A stretch of DNA of 64,000 nt. Source: Pelagomonas calceolata (Eukaryota; Sar; Pelagophyceae; Pelagomonadales; Pelagomonadaceae). A program made the position numbers and the translations under genes. Positions within the stretch are counted from its first letter, which is position 1. Each line of letters opens with the position of its first letter. Under the pieces are notes generated by a model. It saw nothing but the letters and a program-made list of their open reading frames with translations, searched no databases and was not told the DNA's origin. Where the stretch lies: NCBI GenBank assembly GCA_918797485.1, contig CAKKNE010000003.1:124001-188000 (forward strand), given 5' to 3'. Of the stretch, positions 49,087-58,531 are shown in pieces.

Positions 49087-49302
49087 ATGAGAGCGCGCGT
49101 AAATCGCCCCTTGCGAACCGACGCGACGCGACGCCGCGCCTACGACGACGCCGGGCTCGTCGGCGGCCTCATCGCCGCGGCCGTCATTGCGATCGCCGCG
49201 CTCTGCTGCATCGGAGCCATGGCGAAGAAGGAGAAGGAGGGCAAGCCCGTCTTCGCGCCCGTCCACAACCCCGTCAACGAGCGGGTCGCCGAGAAGGCCT
49301 GA
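49087..49302 (+). CDS. Small single-pass membrane protein
   Basis: 71 residues from ATG 49087 (the frame is open upstream to a GTG at 49012, which is less likely). A basic N-terminus, one hydrophobic segment (GLVGGLIAAAVIAIAALCCI), then a Lys/Glu-rich cytosolic-type tail ending VHNPVNERVAEKA. Unknown function. It converges on the proline dehydrogenase gene with 130 bp between. Confidence 0.5.
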   Translation: MRARVNRPLRTDATRRRAYDDAGLVGGLIAAAVIAIAALCCIGAMAKKEKEGKPVFAPVHNPVNERVAEKA

Positions 49303-49432
49303 GGCGTCTTGCCCGCGCGCCCCGATTAACTCGGCGGCCGCCCATCCCTAGAGCCCATCCCATCCCTTCCCCTCTGACTAACCACGTTGAACGACGGATA
49401 TAGATAGGAACTAAGTTTAAACAGGAGCGAGA

Positions 49433-50992
49433 TCATCCGACCACGCGCCGCGCCAATTCTCGCCATAAGGCGGGAGCCTCGGCCGCCGGCGCCCCGAGCG
49501 CGTCGGCGTTCTCCGCGAGGCGCCGCCCGATCCAGGGCGCGAGGTCGCGCGTCGCCCCGAAGAGCACGAGCTTGTGCGGCGGCAGCCCGCAGCGGCGAGC
49601 GACCGCGTCAGGCCGTCGCAGAGGCCCAGGATCTGCGCGAACTTGAGGCGGTCGTCGCCCCGCTCGAGGTGCAGCGCGTCCGCCTTCGACAAAGCCTTCG
49701 CAGCTCGCCCGGCGTTGTGCGTGCAGAGGAACGCCAGACGCGTCGTCGCCCGCCGCCGCGGCCTCTATTAATTGGGAGACGGCTGCGTCGTAGGCCGCGT
49801 CCGTCTCGGCCTTGGACCCGCGGAGCCGGCCGGCCGCCTTAGCTTCAGCCACGTAGGCGCCGCGCACGAGTTTGGCCCGAACGCGACCCCGAGGTCCTTG
49901 GCGAATGCGGCGTCGAGGGCCAGGCGCGCCTCCGAGCCGGCGAGGTAGCACTGGTACGTGTTGTAGAGCGGCGGCCCGGGGCGCGCCGGCCGGCCCGCGT
50001 ACCTGCGTGGAAATCAAATTTCGGGCGCCCCACGCCATCGACGCGACGTGCTTCCGTAGCGGCGTCTGCTCGACGGCGTGGCGATTCTACCGCCATCGAC
50101 GCGACGTTGTCCTCGTAACAGCTTCTGCTCGATGGCGTGGAGGATCACGAAGTAACAGAACTCACTGGTTGATTTCCACACAGCCGCGTACGTCGCGAAC
50201 GCGCGGTCCGCGTCGGCGGCCCACGCCTCGAGCGCGCTCAGGAACAGGCGGTCGACGGCCGGCTGCAGGTCGGTCATTTCGGCGTCGAGCAAAAGCGCGC
50301 CGCCCGCGGCCTCCGCGTCGCGCGCGAGGCGCACCAGGCCCTCGACGGCGTCGTCGAAGTGCTTCCGATGCTCCTCACTCAGCTGCGTCACCAGCTCGCC
50401 GTCGAGGCGCGCGGCGTCGGGCTCCGGCGCCTGCTGTATCAAGTCCGCGAGCGCGCGGAGCATCGCTCCGTCGGCGACGGCAGTGGGCTTGATCGGCACG
50501 GTAAGGCCACCAGCGGCGGCGACGAGCTGGCGCTTCCGCGCGAGTTCGAGCTGGACATCATCGGCTTCTTCCACCCCGTGATCGACGATCGTGGCGATGC
50601 CGTCCTCGGCGAGGGCCGCGGCCGTCCGCTTCGCGTCTTCCAGCGTCGCGCCACCCACAAACCGGCCCTCCGCCGCGGCGCCGACCAGCGAGGCAGCCAC
50701 GCTCGAGGTCGTCGCGGCCTGGAGGGTGGACTGCGCGATGGCGGTGCCGCCCGGGAGCCGGAGCGCGCTCATGACCTGTGTCCATCGAGCAGGCGTCGCG
50801 TCGATGGCGTGGAAGTTATGATTCAGCCGTAAGCGGAGAAGCGCCGCGAAATTTGATTTCTGCACAGAGACTGACGGTAGCGCTGCGCAGCAGGGCCGCC
50901 GTTCCGACGGAGGCCAGGCCGGCTTGCGGGTCGAAGGCCTTGCTCGACACGGCGAGGCTGAGGCGCCGCAGGCTCGCGGGGGTACGCAGCAT
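49433..50992 (-). CDS. PRODH: Proline dehydrogenase, two introners
   Basis: A mitochondrial FAD enzyme oxidising proline to pyrroline-5-carboxylate. Exons run from ATG 50992 to 50876, 50775 to 50192, and 50002 to 49433. The N-terminus (MLRTPASLRRLSLAVSSKAF) is a good mitochondrial presequence. Family blocks: IATIVDHGVEEADD, LLLDAEMTDLQPAVDRLFL, PPLYNTYQCYLAGSEARLAL, KLVRGAYVAEAKAAG, LCTHNAG, LKFAQILGLCDGLT, and LPPHKLVLFGATRDLAPWIG with IGRRLAENADAL. The last exon changes frame at about 49875, 49740 and 49590, while family sequence continues through all three, so base errors are likely. Splicing both introners restores conserved sequence: ATVMSALRL, and FATYAGRPARPGPPLYNTYQ. Confidence 0.87.
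50003..50191 (-). mobile_element. Introner element 4 (189-nt intron), antisense
   Basis: The insert 50003-50183 (181 bp) has a perfect 8-bp duplication (CCGCGTAC on the plus strand on both sides; GTACGCGG on the gene strand). Termini: CTGTGTGGAAATCAAC at the gene-strand 5' end and GATTTCCACGCAG at the 3' end. It contains two tandem internal arm pairs, each with ACGCCATCGACGCGACG and a CTGCTCGAYGGCGTGG partner. Relative to elements 1 and 3 it is inserted backwards, yet still gives GT...AG introns. Confidence 0.9.
50776..50875 (-). mobile_element. Introner element 5 (100-nt intron), antisense
   Basis: The insert 50776-50867 has its gene-strand 5' terminus CTGTGCAGAAATCAAAT intact; the other end has kept only GGACACAG. 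Flanks GTCAGTCT and GTCATGAG share only GTCA, so this is an old copy or one end is truncated. Its internal CCATCGAGCAGGCGTCGCG and TCGATGGCGTGG match element 6. Splicing joins SAT to VMSALRL. Confidence 0.8.
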
Positions 50993-51171
50993 GGCGAATA
51001 ACGGCTGATGAGCCAGTTGTGGATCTGTGTGATGACGTGGCCGCAGAGGTGACCGAGAGGCTGAGCCGCGCAAGGAGGCAAGAGTGAGCAGTACTGGTAG
51101 TCAAAACGTGCAACCTATCGGCGCGTCAAGAGCTGTAAGCCGTTCGTTTTTCAGAGCAAAAACGACTGCTG

Positions 51172-51194
51172 GCTAGTGTCTTACGGCCGCTAGC
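51172..51194 (+). promoter_or_regulatory. CTAG dyad upstream of proline dehydrogenase
   Basis: GCTAGTG, TCTTACGGC, CGCTAGC, close to consensus. It is 180 bp upstream of ATG 50992. The rest of 50993-51362 shows no gene. Confidence 0.65.
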
Positions 51195-51362
51195 GCGATT
51201 AATGTAGTCCTAGCACCGTAACATCGATATCGCCACGCCGAACTCACAAGGTACCACGTTAGAGAGGCTAACGAACACCCGCGTCGGCGACGGTCGCGCG
51301 GCCAGAAGCCGCCACGGCCGCGGCGTCATAGGCGGGTGGCCTGCCGTCTCGCAGAAACAATC

Positions 51363-51973
51363 CTAGCGCGCGAGCGGGTCGAGGAACGCCGCGCTCGCGA
51401 ACAGGACCGTGACGGCGAGCGCCTTGAGCGACGTCGAGACGTTCATCGAGTTCACTCGATCTAAGATTTGCTTCGCCACACCATCCGGTGCGCTCAAGCC
51501 CAGTGCCGGCCACGTCCCAGAGGCCGGACTGGGCGATGTTTCACAGGCCCGTCTTCGCCGAATCATATAACCCGAGCGACAGAAATAAACCAGGAAGCAG
51601 CGAGCCGCTGGGACGAACGCCGCGTGGGCGCGCACAGGAACGCGGACTGCAGGAGCGTCACCACGGCGAGGACGCGCCCCGCGGCGAGCCGTCTAGCTCG
51701 CTCGGCTCCATCAATATTGCGCAGCTCGTCGGCGGCCGCCTCTCTAAGTTTCTGTTGCTCGGCGCCGGACGGCGGCGCCGGCTCCTCGCTGCCCAGCACC
51801 AACTGCATCGTGCGACCCTCCCGCAGCGTCGGCACGGCGTCGATGACGTCCTTCATGAACGGGTTCGGATTCTCGAAGTCGTTGCTTGACCGCAGCGGGG
51901 TCGGTCGCGGCGGCCGCGGCGCGATGAACGCGGTGGCGGCGTGCAGCAAAAACGAGCAGATGAAGAGTCGCAT
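51363..51973 (-). CDS. Plastid-targeted membrane protein, unknown
   Basis: From ATG 51973 the leader MRLFICSFLLHAATAFIAP is a signal peptide with an AF cleavage site, followed by an Arg/Pro-rich transit stretch: a bipartite complex-plastid leader. The mature part has a short acidic helix (EEPAPPSGAEQQKLREAAAD), one membrane helix (VLAVVTLLQSAFL), then, after a frame change near 51640, a hydrophobic second segment and a last helix (LKALAVTVLFASAAFLDPLA). About 200 residues. No family recognised. Confidence 0.5.
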
Positions 51974-52404
51974 GGCTGCGAATTCGTGCGAGTGATGCGA
52001 GCGTCGCCCGCGTCGAGCTCGCTTAGCCCTCAAATGCAAACTTGTAGTGTGAGCTGGCTCCTGCCCAGAGGTGGCGTACCCGCGTTTCTCGTTCCACGAC
52101 GTTGCGTAGCGTTAGTGCGACCCAATGCGCACCACTGCGCCCACCAGTGCACTGCACGGCCGCGCTAGCTCTGTGAGCTTGGTCACACAGCTTTGTTGTC
52201 AGCTTTGTGAGGTGCTCTCTGCTCGTAATCTCGGAGCGTACGCGCACGCGTGCGACAGAGGCCTCGCGCAACAGTGCAGCACTATCAGCTGGCTGTAGCT
52301 AGGACAAATTTGCCGGCGCCGTGACCTCGCAAAAACTTTGGACTGCTGCAGGGTGCATCCTCTCAGCCTGCAAAGCGCGCGAGCTAGGCCGCGAGGCGTT
52401 GACC
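51974..52404. other. Divergent interval plastid protein/M23 peptidase
   Basis: 431 bp. No complete CTAG dyad; a half-match GCTAGCTCTGTGAG is at about 52166-52179. No gene seen. Confidence 0.3.
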
Positions 52405-53186
52405 ATGCGCCGACGACTCGTCGGCGCACTGCTGCTTGTGCACTGCTGTTCCGGCGACGACGCCACCGCCGCCGTCGCCGTGACGGCTCAACTCGCAGAA
52501 ACGTTCGCGGCGGCCTGCAATGCAACTGATTTCCACGCGCTCGTCGATTTGCCGGCGGCGAAATACGTTCATGTCATGGACTTCTCCAGGGGAATCGAAG
52601 CTGCCATCTCCGCGAAACGCGGCGTGCCTTGCGTTTTGCGCCGCTTGGCCCGCAGACCGGCAAACAGCCGGTGCGCGCGCTGGTACGTGGGCCGCTACGA
52701 CGAGGTGCGGCGGAACATGTATACGACAGAGATGTTCGAGAACGCGACGAAAACTATCGATGGCTACGCGGGCATCCGCGACGTGCACATCGGTCTTGAT
52801 ATCGGGCGGGCGCTGGCACGCCGGTCACGCGCCGGCCCAGGGCGTCATTCAAAGCCGGCTACAACCCCGACGCGGGCGACTACGGCCACGTTATCGTTAC
52901 GGAACACGTGATAGAAGGCGTGCGGTGCTGGATGCTCTTCGGACACCTCGACTCCGCGTCGGTGGCGTTCAAACGCGTGGGCCAGGTGGTGGAGCGCGGC
53001 GAGCGCATCGGAGCGTTCGGCGCATCGCACGAGAACGGAGGTTGGGCGCCGCACGTGCACTTCCAGGTCTCACTCATTCCGCCGGCGACGCACGACATGC
53101 CCGGCGTCGTCTCCGCCGCGCAGCGCGACCGGGCGCGACTGGAGTACCCCGACCCGCGATTGATTGCGGGGATGTTGTATACATAA
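52405..53186 (+). CDS. Secreted M23 (LytM) metallopeptidase-like protein
   Basis: From ATG 52405 a signal peptide (MRRRLVGALLLVHCCSG) leads into a helical segment and then an M23 fold. HIGLDIG supplies the HxxxD zinc ligands, and PHVHFQVSL supplies the HxH ligands near the C-terminus; GHVIVTEHV and CWMLFGHLD lie between. One base is missing at about 52808, after DIG; repaired it reads GAGTPV...KAGYNPDAGDYG. About 260 residues. M23 enzymes are typically bacterial endopeptidases cutting peptidoglycan cross-links; a few eukaryotes have them, so bacterial origin or prey-wall digestion is possible but unproven. Confidence 0.75.
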
Positions 53187-53223
53187 TCTGTTGTCATGCG
53201 ATCAATGGTAATTACACAAGCAA

Positions 53224-54084
53224 TCAGCCGCCCCAGAAGTAGCAAGCGACGTGGCGGAAGAGCGGGTCCGGCAATTCATCAAGCGGTAGGCCGCCCGCGG
53301 CGCGGCCCCGCGCGGCATAGCGCGTCTGGAGGGCCCGGATGACCACAAGGTCGCGTCTCGGGCCGGCCAGATGGCGTCTCCAGGAACCGGCAGCCCTCAC
53401 GGCCCGGAGCGTGTCGAGGCCCCGCCGCACTCGCGCGCGCGCTTCGGATTCTGACCGGACCGTCTGCAGGAGCGGGAACAGACTCTGTTCGGCCTCGGCC
53501 GGGTCCATCGCCAGCAAGTTCAGGTCGGGCCGCGCGCCGGCTCGCAGCAGCGCGCGCACGGTTTGCAGCTCCCCGAAGGCCGTCGCGACGACAAGCGCGG
53601 TGCGGCCCGTGCCCGTGCGCGCGTCGCGCGTCGCGCCCCGCGCCAAGAGTAGTCGGACGACGTCGGCGGCGCCCTGGCGCGCGGCGACGTGTAGGGCCGT
53701 CCACCCATCGGCGGCCTTCTTGTTGGGATCCGCCCCGGCGCCCAGGAGCCGCGCGCAGAGCGCCGCGTCGCCCCGAAAGGCAGCGTACGCGAGCGGCCGG
53801 CTCCGGTGGCCCGACGGCGTCTCGGGGTCCGCGCCGCCGTCGAGGAGGACGTCGACGCATCTTTTGCGGCCGTGAACCACCGCCACGACTAAGGGCGTCC
53901 TTCCTAAACCGTCGCGCGCGTCCAGCGAGAGCCCCGCCGACACCGCCTCGCGTACGGCGTCGACGTCGCCGGCCCGCGCCGCGCGCCAGAGCGCGTGCGG
54001 CTCTTTTCGCGCTGGCAGGTCGCGGAGCTGGAGCTCCGGCGTGACGCGTCGCGGCGCTTGTTGTTGCGGCTCCACCTCCATCAT
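53224..54084 (-). CDS. Ankyrin-repeat protein
   Basis: About 286 residues from ATG 54084 (upstream codons lack a better ATG). Four to five ankyrin repeats at about residues 30-200: ALWRAARAGDVDAVREAVSA, GRTPLVVAVVHGRKRCVDVL, PLAYAAFRGDAALCARLLGA, WTALHVAARQGAADVVRLLL, and TALVVATAFGELQTVRALLR. The C-terminal region (LDTLRAVRAAGSWRRHL, then LPDPLFRHVACYFWG) resembles the F-box- or SOCS-like end seen in other algal ankyrin proteins, but I cannot name it. Single frame. Confidence 0.82.
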   Translation of the reverse strand: MMEVEPQQQAPRRVTPELQLRDLPARKEPHALWRAARAGDVDAVREAVSAGLSLDARDGLGRTPLVVAVVHGRKRCVDVLLDGGADPETPSGHRSRPLAYAAFRGDAALCARLLGAGADPNKKAADGWTALHVAARQGAADVVRLLLARGATRDARTGTGRTALVVATAFGELQTVRALLRAGARPDLNLLAMDPAEAEQSLFPLLQTVRSESEARARVRRGLDTLRAVRAAGSWRRHLAGPRRDLVVIRALQTRYAARGRAAGGLPLDELPDPLFRHVACYFWGG

Positions 54085-54626
54085 TCCGGCGTTGCGCGTC
54101 GCGGCGGCGCCAGATACAGCAATGCAATGCTCTTTTTGCCTTTTTTTGCCCCACAGGGGTGTTTTCCAGCGCCGATTTTGCTGCCACTCAAGTATGCAGA
54201 CCAAGACGAAGCTCCAGAGCCACTTTCAGCTCTCTGGATGGACTTTGCCACGGAGCTTGCATCCAAAATGGGGCCAAGGTACGCACCGTGACGAAGACTT
54301 TCGCTCTGAGCAGGATACCCTCACCCCTCTCGGCCGGACGGCGTCCCACGGGACGTGCGCGACGAGGTGGGCGAAGAAACGGAGGCACAGATTTAGCGTC
54401 TTTTAGCCTATTTTTTTGCTAAAGGACAAGGAACGGCGCCGCGCCTCAAACAAGCCGCGCGCAAGAGCCGCGGACACACTGAGCACCTTTTCCAGCGCTC
54501 CTCATACCGCAGCTGTCGTGGCCGCAGCGTCAGAGCCGCCGCTTTGTTGGCAAGCCTAAAAAACAAATCAACTGTTGGAGCCACTCCCGCCTCGCGCGCG
54601 CGCCGGCAAAAGACAAAAAGATAATC
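54085..54626. other. Divergent interval ankyrin/Myb genes
   Basis: 542 bp between divergent starts. No CTAG dyad or ACGCCATCG word was found, making it one of the few divergent promoters here without either. Confidence 0.35.
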
Positions 54627-55486
54627 ATGGACACAACCCCACCAGACCGCGAGTTCTGCGCACGCGGCGAGCAGCTCTACGTCGAGGCGCAGCTCGACCT
54701 CGCGTGCTGGCGGCGCAGCTACCCCCAGATCGAGCACCTCAAGGCCGCCGTCGCGGACCGCGAGCTGGCCGTCGATTCCAATTCGCCGCTGGGCCTGCGC
54801 GTGGCCATCGCGCAGGCGGCGCGCTTCCACCACGAAGGCGTGAGCTCGTCGCGCGAGTGCGTGCTCTGCCTCGAGATGACGCTCAACATCCTCACACACA
54901 TCCACGTCAAGCCCTGGAACGTGCACGCGAAGCGCGCGCTCGCGGATTTGAGGAGGGCGGCCATGCTCTTCGCCGAGGGCGAGGGCCCTCAGGCCTTCGA
55001 GCAGGCGCTCCAGCGGGCCTACGCGTCGCCCGCCGACCGCGGCCCGGACTCCTTCGACTACTGCGCGGAGCTGGCCCGCGCGGCCGCGCGGCTGCGCGCG
55101 GCCGACCCCTACGCGCGGCGCCGGGCGCTCGGCGACGGCGACGCGGCGACGGCCGCGCGCGCCGCGCTGGCCGGCGTCGAGCGCATGCTGCTCGACATCG
55201 AGAACCAGTACTGTCCCGAGCCCAAGTTCGCCAAGATCATCAGGGGCGACGCGGCGGCGGGCGCGGCGCCCGGCTTCGTCGAGGCCGCGGGCGCGGCGGC
55301 GCCCGAGCCCGCGTTCGCGCCGCAGCCGCCGCCGCCGCCGCGCTTCGCGCCGCCGCCGCCGGCGTTGCCGCCCCAGCCGCGCTTCCCGCCGGCGTCGCCC
55401 CGCGGCGCGCGCCGCCGCCGCCGCCGCCGCGCCGGTCGCCCGCCGCCGCCGCCGCCAGCGGCGGTCGCCCGCGGCGCCGCGGTCGC

Positions 55487-55517
<31 letters not shown>

Positions 55518-56689
55518 GCGGCGACGCCGGACACGGGCGCGCGCGCGACGGCCGGCGGCGGCAGCCCCGCGGTCGTCCCGGCCGCTCGGACGACGACGAC
55601 GAGATCAGCGAGCCGGCGCCGGTCTCGGAGTCGCAGGCCGCGGCCGAGGACCTCACGGGCCTGCTGCCCGGCGCGCCCGTGCGCGGCAAGAACGCCAAGG
55701 GCTCGCGGAAGCGCCGGCGCTGGACGGCCGACGAGGAGACGGCCGTCAAGGACGGCTACCAGATGTACGGCGACAAGTGGGCCAAGATCCTGCGCGAGTT
55801 CTCCGTGCTCAGAAAGGGCGGCCGCACGAGCGCCGACGTCCGCGACAAGTTCCGCAACCTCGTGAAGAAGGACCCGGCGCTCGCCGGGCCGCCCAAGCGC
55901 GCGCCGGCCGACGGCCGCACCGACGACGAGGACGACGAGGACGAGGAGGAGGCGGCGGCGCCGGCGCCCGCGCCGAAGCGCCGCCGCTCGTCCGGCGGCG
56001 CCGCGCCGGCGCCGGCGCCGGCCGCCGCGCCGCCGCCGCCGGCCGCGGCGCCCGCGCCCGCCGCGCCGCCGGCGCCGCGCGTGCCGGCGGACGCGTGGGT
56101 CCCCGTCTGCGCCGAGTGGTGCCGCAAGCGCCTCGTGGCCGAGCCCGACGCCAAGGTGCACATCTCGACGGTCCGCGACGCGTTCGCGTCGTCGACGGCG
56201 CTGCCGGCGGCGCACGCGGGCGCGCTGCGCGAGGCGTTCAAGCGCCCCAAGTCCAGGGAGTCCAAGGCGTTCAAGAAGACGCTCGAGGCGATCGTCAAGG
56301 GCAACATCAAGAACCAGGTCGTGATCGACGGCAAGAACCAGGTGGGCATCCTCCACTTCCGCCTCAAGGGCGACCACGTCGTGGACGACGACGAGGAGGT
56401 CCTCTCCGACGCCGGCGCGGCCGAGCCGGCCGCGGAGGAGGAGGAGGAAGAGGAAGAGGCGAGTGCCCTTTCCCCCTTCATCCCTTGTAACTCCATGCCA
56501 CCTTCCTTTCGGTCCTGGACTCGTCCGTGCGTTTGCTCTGTGGTCGAGTCAGGGTTGCGCGGCGGCTGGTTGAGTGGACTACCTTCCTATAGAGCCAAGC
56601 CTCAGCCTTTCTTACCCAAAACGGGAAAAAGAGAGAGAGAGAGCCACTTATTGAACCCACCCCCAGGTAGTACGGACCCCGAGCGCTAG
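54627..56689 (+). CDS. Telobox-type Myb/SANT protein with helical N-terminus
   Basis: Starts at ATG 54627 (MDTTPPDREFCARGEQLYVE) with a helical, TPR-like domain (about 1-195: ALADLRRAAMLFAEGEG, AALAGVERMLLDIENQ). Then comes a very GC-rich Pro/Arg/Ala tract (55310-55600), within which the frame changes. The second frame carries an acidic stretch, a basic KGSRKRRRW, and one Myb/SANT domain: WTADEETAVKDGYQMYGDKW, AKILREFSVLRKGGRTSADV, and RDKFRNLVKK, the telobox type of telomere- and chromatin-binding proteins. A second folded block (VCAEWCRKRLVAEPDAKVHI, FKKTLEAIVKGNIKNQ) looks like a linker-histone or winged-helix-like end. The acidic run ends near 56460; beyond it a GTGCCC splice donor may remove the tail, which otherwise runs into the intergenic repeat and stops at 56689. 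Confidence 0.75.
55310..55600 (+). repeat. GCC/CGC trinucleotide-rich tract
   Basis: Almost pure G and C with many CCG/CGC runs, encoding Pro-, Arg- or Ala-rich sequence depending on frame. The coding frame of the Myb gene shifts inside it, as expected for slippage or sequencing error. Confidence 0.7.
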
Positions 56690-56717
56690 GGAAGTGCTAG
56701 TGTCTCGACATACTAGC
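56628..56717 (+). repeat. Intergenic repeat, copy 2 (with CTAG dyad)
   Basis: It shares with 40568-40654 the GAGAGAGAGA tract, CACTTATTG, and CCCACCCCCAGGTAGTACGG followed by ACCCCG and GCGCT. The associated dyad at 56696-56717 is in the opposite orientation (GCTAGTG, TCTCGACA, TACTAGC), 133 bp before ATG 56850. A GCGCTAG inside the repeat supplies the stop of the upstream Myb reading frame. Confidence 0.75.
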
Positions 56718-56835
56718 CTTCGACCTCGAATTCAGTCGAGCAAACCAGTAGGATTGCTGTAATTCTGTCTTAATTCGTTGCATTCGAGCGCAACATATCA
56801 ACCACAGCACCGCGGCACAAAGGGGGCAGCCGCAA

Positions 56836-56844
56836 ACGCCATCG
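56836..56844 (+). promoter_or_regulatory. ACGCCATCG word before the GT32 gene
   Basis: ACGCCATCGCTGCG overlaps the start region; it ends 5 bp before ATG 56850. Confidence 0.35.
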
Positions 56845-56849
56845 CTGCG

Positions 56850-57704
56850 ATGAAATACGCAGTCCTTTGGGCAGCAGCGGCCTGGGCCGACATCCCGAAG
56901 CGCCTGATCACGTCGCACAAGCTGCCCCTGGACGAGACGCCGGCGGCGCTGAAGCGGAACATTGAGGAATGGCGGACGCTCAACCCAGAGATGGAGTTTA
57001 CGTACTTCGACGACGCGGCCCAGGCGGCGTGGATGGCGGCGCGCTGCGAAGTTAAAGGCTGCATCGAGGCCTACCGCAAGCTCAACAGCGGCGCCGGGCG
57101 CGCGGACCTGTTTAGGGTGGCGTGGCTCATTTATGAAGGCGGCTGGTGGTTCGATTCAGATCTCAAACCGGGTCCCATCGCCAAGGCCTGCGATCTGCAG
57201 AGCGCCGCGTCGCTGGACATGTTTGCGGTGCGCGAGCCACGGAAGGGCCACGTGCGCTTCATGGTGATTGGAGGAAGGGCGCACCCGCTGCTCAAGGCGA
57301 CGCTCCGGCGCCAGATCTCGAACATTTTTGAAGCGAAGCGCCTGCCGCCCAAGAAGCAGCCGCGGACGCTGCACGTCACGGGGCCCTTCACGCTGGGCCG
57401 GACGATCTGCGACCCCTTCCGCCACGCGCCGGCGGCGGAGCTGCTCGGGGCCGGGCACGCGCGCGACGGCCACGAGGGCGCCAGAAGTGTCGCCGCCTTC
57501 TGCGAGGGCCCGTTCTTCACCGGCATGAAGGATGGGGATCGGGACCCGAAGGCGGACTGGGCCGGGACCTACGCCGAAAATACGCCCCTGGCGTTCCGTT
57601 TTGATGGGTGCGGCGGCCACTGGCACCGGCCGGGCGCGCGGATGTCGTACGCGGAGGTGCTCAAGGAGATGAACGTGACGCACCACCTGAAGATCACCGC
57701 CTAA
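56850..57704 (+). CDS. GT32-type (OCH1-like) glycosyltransferase
   Basis: 284 residues. The start ATG 56850 gives a short signal peptide (MKYAVLWAAAAWADIPKRLI); an upstream in-frame start at 56778 is less likely. The GT-A domain shows PKRLITSHK (the family's initial IPKxIHQ-like strand), FTYFDDAAQAAWM, and SGAGRADLFRVAWLIYEGGW followed by WFDSDLKP, where DSD is the metal-binding DxD motif. C-terminal VTGPFTLGRTI and GCGGHWHRPG fit the family. It is expected to use a nucleotide sugar in the secretory pathway; donor and acceptor unknown. Single frame. Confidence 0.88.
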   Translation: MKYAVLWAAAAWADIPKRLITSHKLPLDETPAALKRNIEEWRTLNPEMEFTYFDDAAQAAWMAARCEVKGCIEAYRKLNSGAGRADLFRVAWLIYEGGWWFDSDLKPGPIAKACDLQSAASLDMFAVREPRKGHVRFMVIGGRAHPLLKATLRRQISNIFEAKRLPPKKQPRTLHVTGPFTLGRTICDPFRHAPAAELLGAGHARDGHEGARSVAAFCEGPFFTGMKDGDRDPKADWAGTYAENTPLAFRFDGCGGHWHRPGARMSYAEVLKEMNVTHHLKITA

Positions 57705-57730
57705 TGTTCTTGTTGTGACAAACAGTGTAC

Positions 57731-58531
57731 TTATGCCCCCTCCCCACGACTCTGGGCGAACAACCAGGCCCACATCGGCGAGTCGACCTTGTACGCCGGC
57801 GTCCAGGCGTTGTGGTGCTCCATGTACGCGACGTATGGCGGGCTCTCGGGCGTCTCCTCGTCCGTCAGCTTCGTGAAGCGCACCGGCGCGTCGAGCTTCT
57901 CCAGCGCGGCCACCAGGGCCTCGGTGTCGCTACATGGTACGGCGCTGTCCGATTCCGAATGCCAGAACCAGCAGGGCGTCTTCGCGAGGAGCGGCGCGAA
58001 GACCACGCTCCCGCCACCGCACACGGGAACCACGGCGGCGGCCGGCGGGCAGCGGTCGCTGAAGCCGTCGCCGCGGCGCGCGAGGCGCGCCGCGAGCGTG
58101 TAGGCCCCTAAACCGCCGCACGACGGGCCCGTGACGTAGACGCGGTCCCGATCAACCGCTGCCATGGCACCTCTTGCCTCCTCCGCAAAGTACGCGTCGA
58201 TGATTTTCAAGGTCGTGCCGGCCTCGCGCGACGTCTTGCACCACTCCCTTTTTGCTGCGAGGAGCGGGGCCACGACGACGGCGCGCGGGGCGATGTCTCC
58301 GGCGCGTAAGAGTGCTGGAGGGCAGTTTGGCCCTTTTTCAAAAATCTGTTGGATGTCGTCTCCCCTGGACGACGCACCGTGCAGGTAAATTATCAGAGGC
58401 AGCGGTCCGGCCGGATAGATTGGTGTCCAGACCAGGAGCTGCTCGCCCGTCTCGAGGCGGTAGTGCCCAAAGCGGTCAAAGCTGGCGACTTTCTGCAGTT
58501 TCGCGGGGTACAGGGCGGCGAGGGCAGCCAT
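57731..58531 (-). CDS. Alpha/beta-hydrolase (esterase D/PHB-depolymerase type)
   Basis: About 266 residues from ATG 58531 (MAALAALYPAKLQKVASFDR). Oxyanion strand LPLIIYLHGASSRGDD; nucleophile elbow VYVTGPSCGGLGAY (serine in G-P-S-C-G); acid region FWHSESDSAVPCSD; and a histidine in MEHHNAWTP. These fit LpqC/PHB-depolymerase-like and phospholipase/carboxylesterase families. No leader is obvious from this start; the upstream codons have no ATG. It converges on the GT32 gene with 26 bp between. Confidence 0.82.
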   Translation of the reverse strand: MAALAALYPAKLQKVASFDRFGHYRLETGEQLLVWTPIYPAGPLPLIIYLHGASSRGDDIQQIFEKGPNCPPALLRAGDIAPRAVVVAPLLAAKREWCKTSREAGTTLKIIDAYFAEEARGAMAAVDRDRVYVTGPSCGGLGAYTLAARLARRGDGFSDRCPPAAAVVPVCGGGSVVFAPLLAKTPCWFWHSESDSAVPCSDTEALVAALEKLDAPVRFTKLTDEETPESPPYVAYMEHHNAWTPAYKVDSPMWAWLFAQSRGEGA

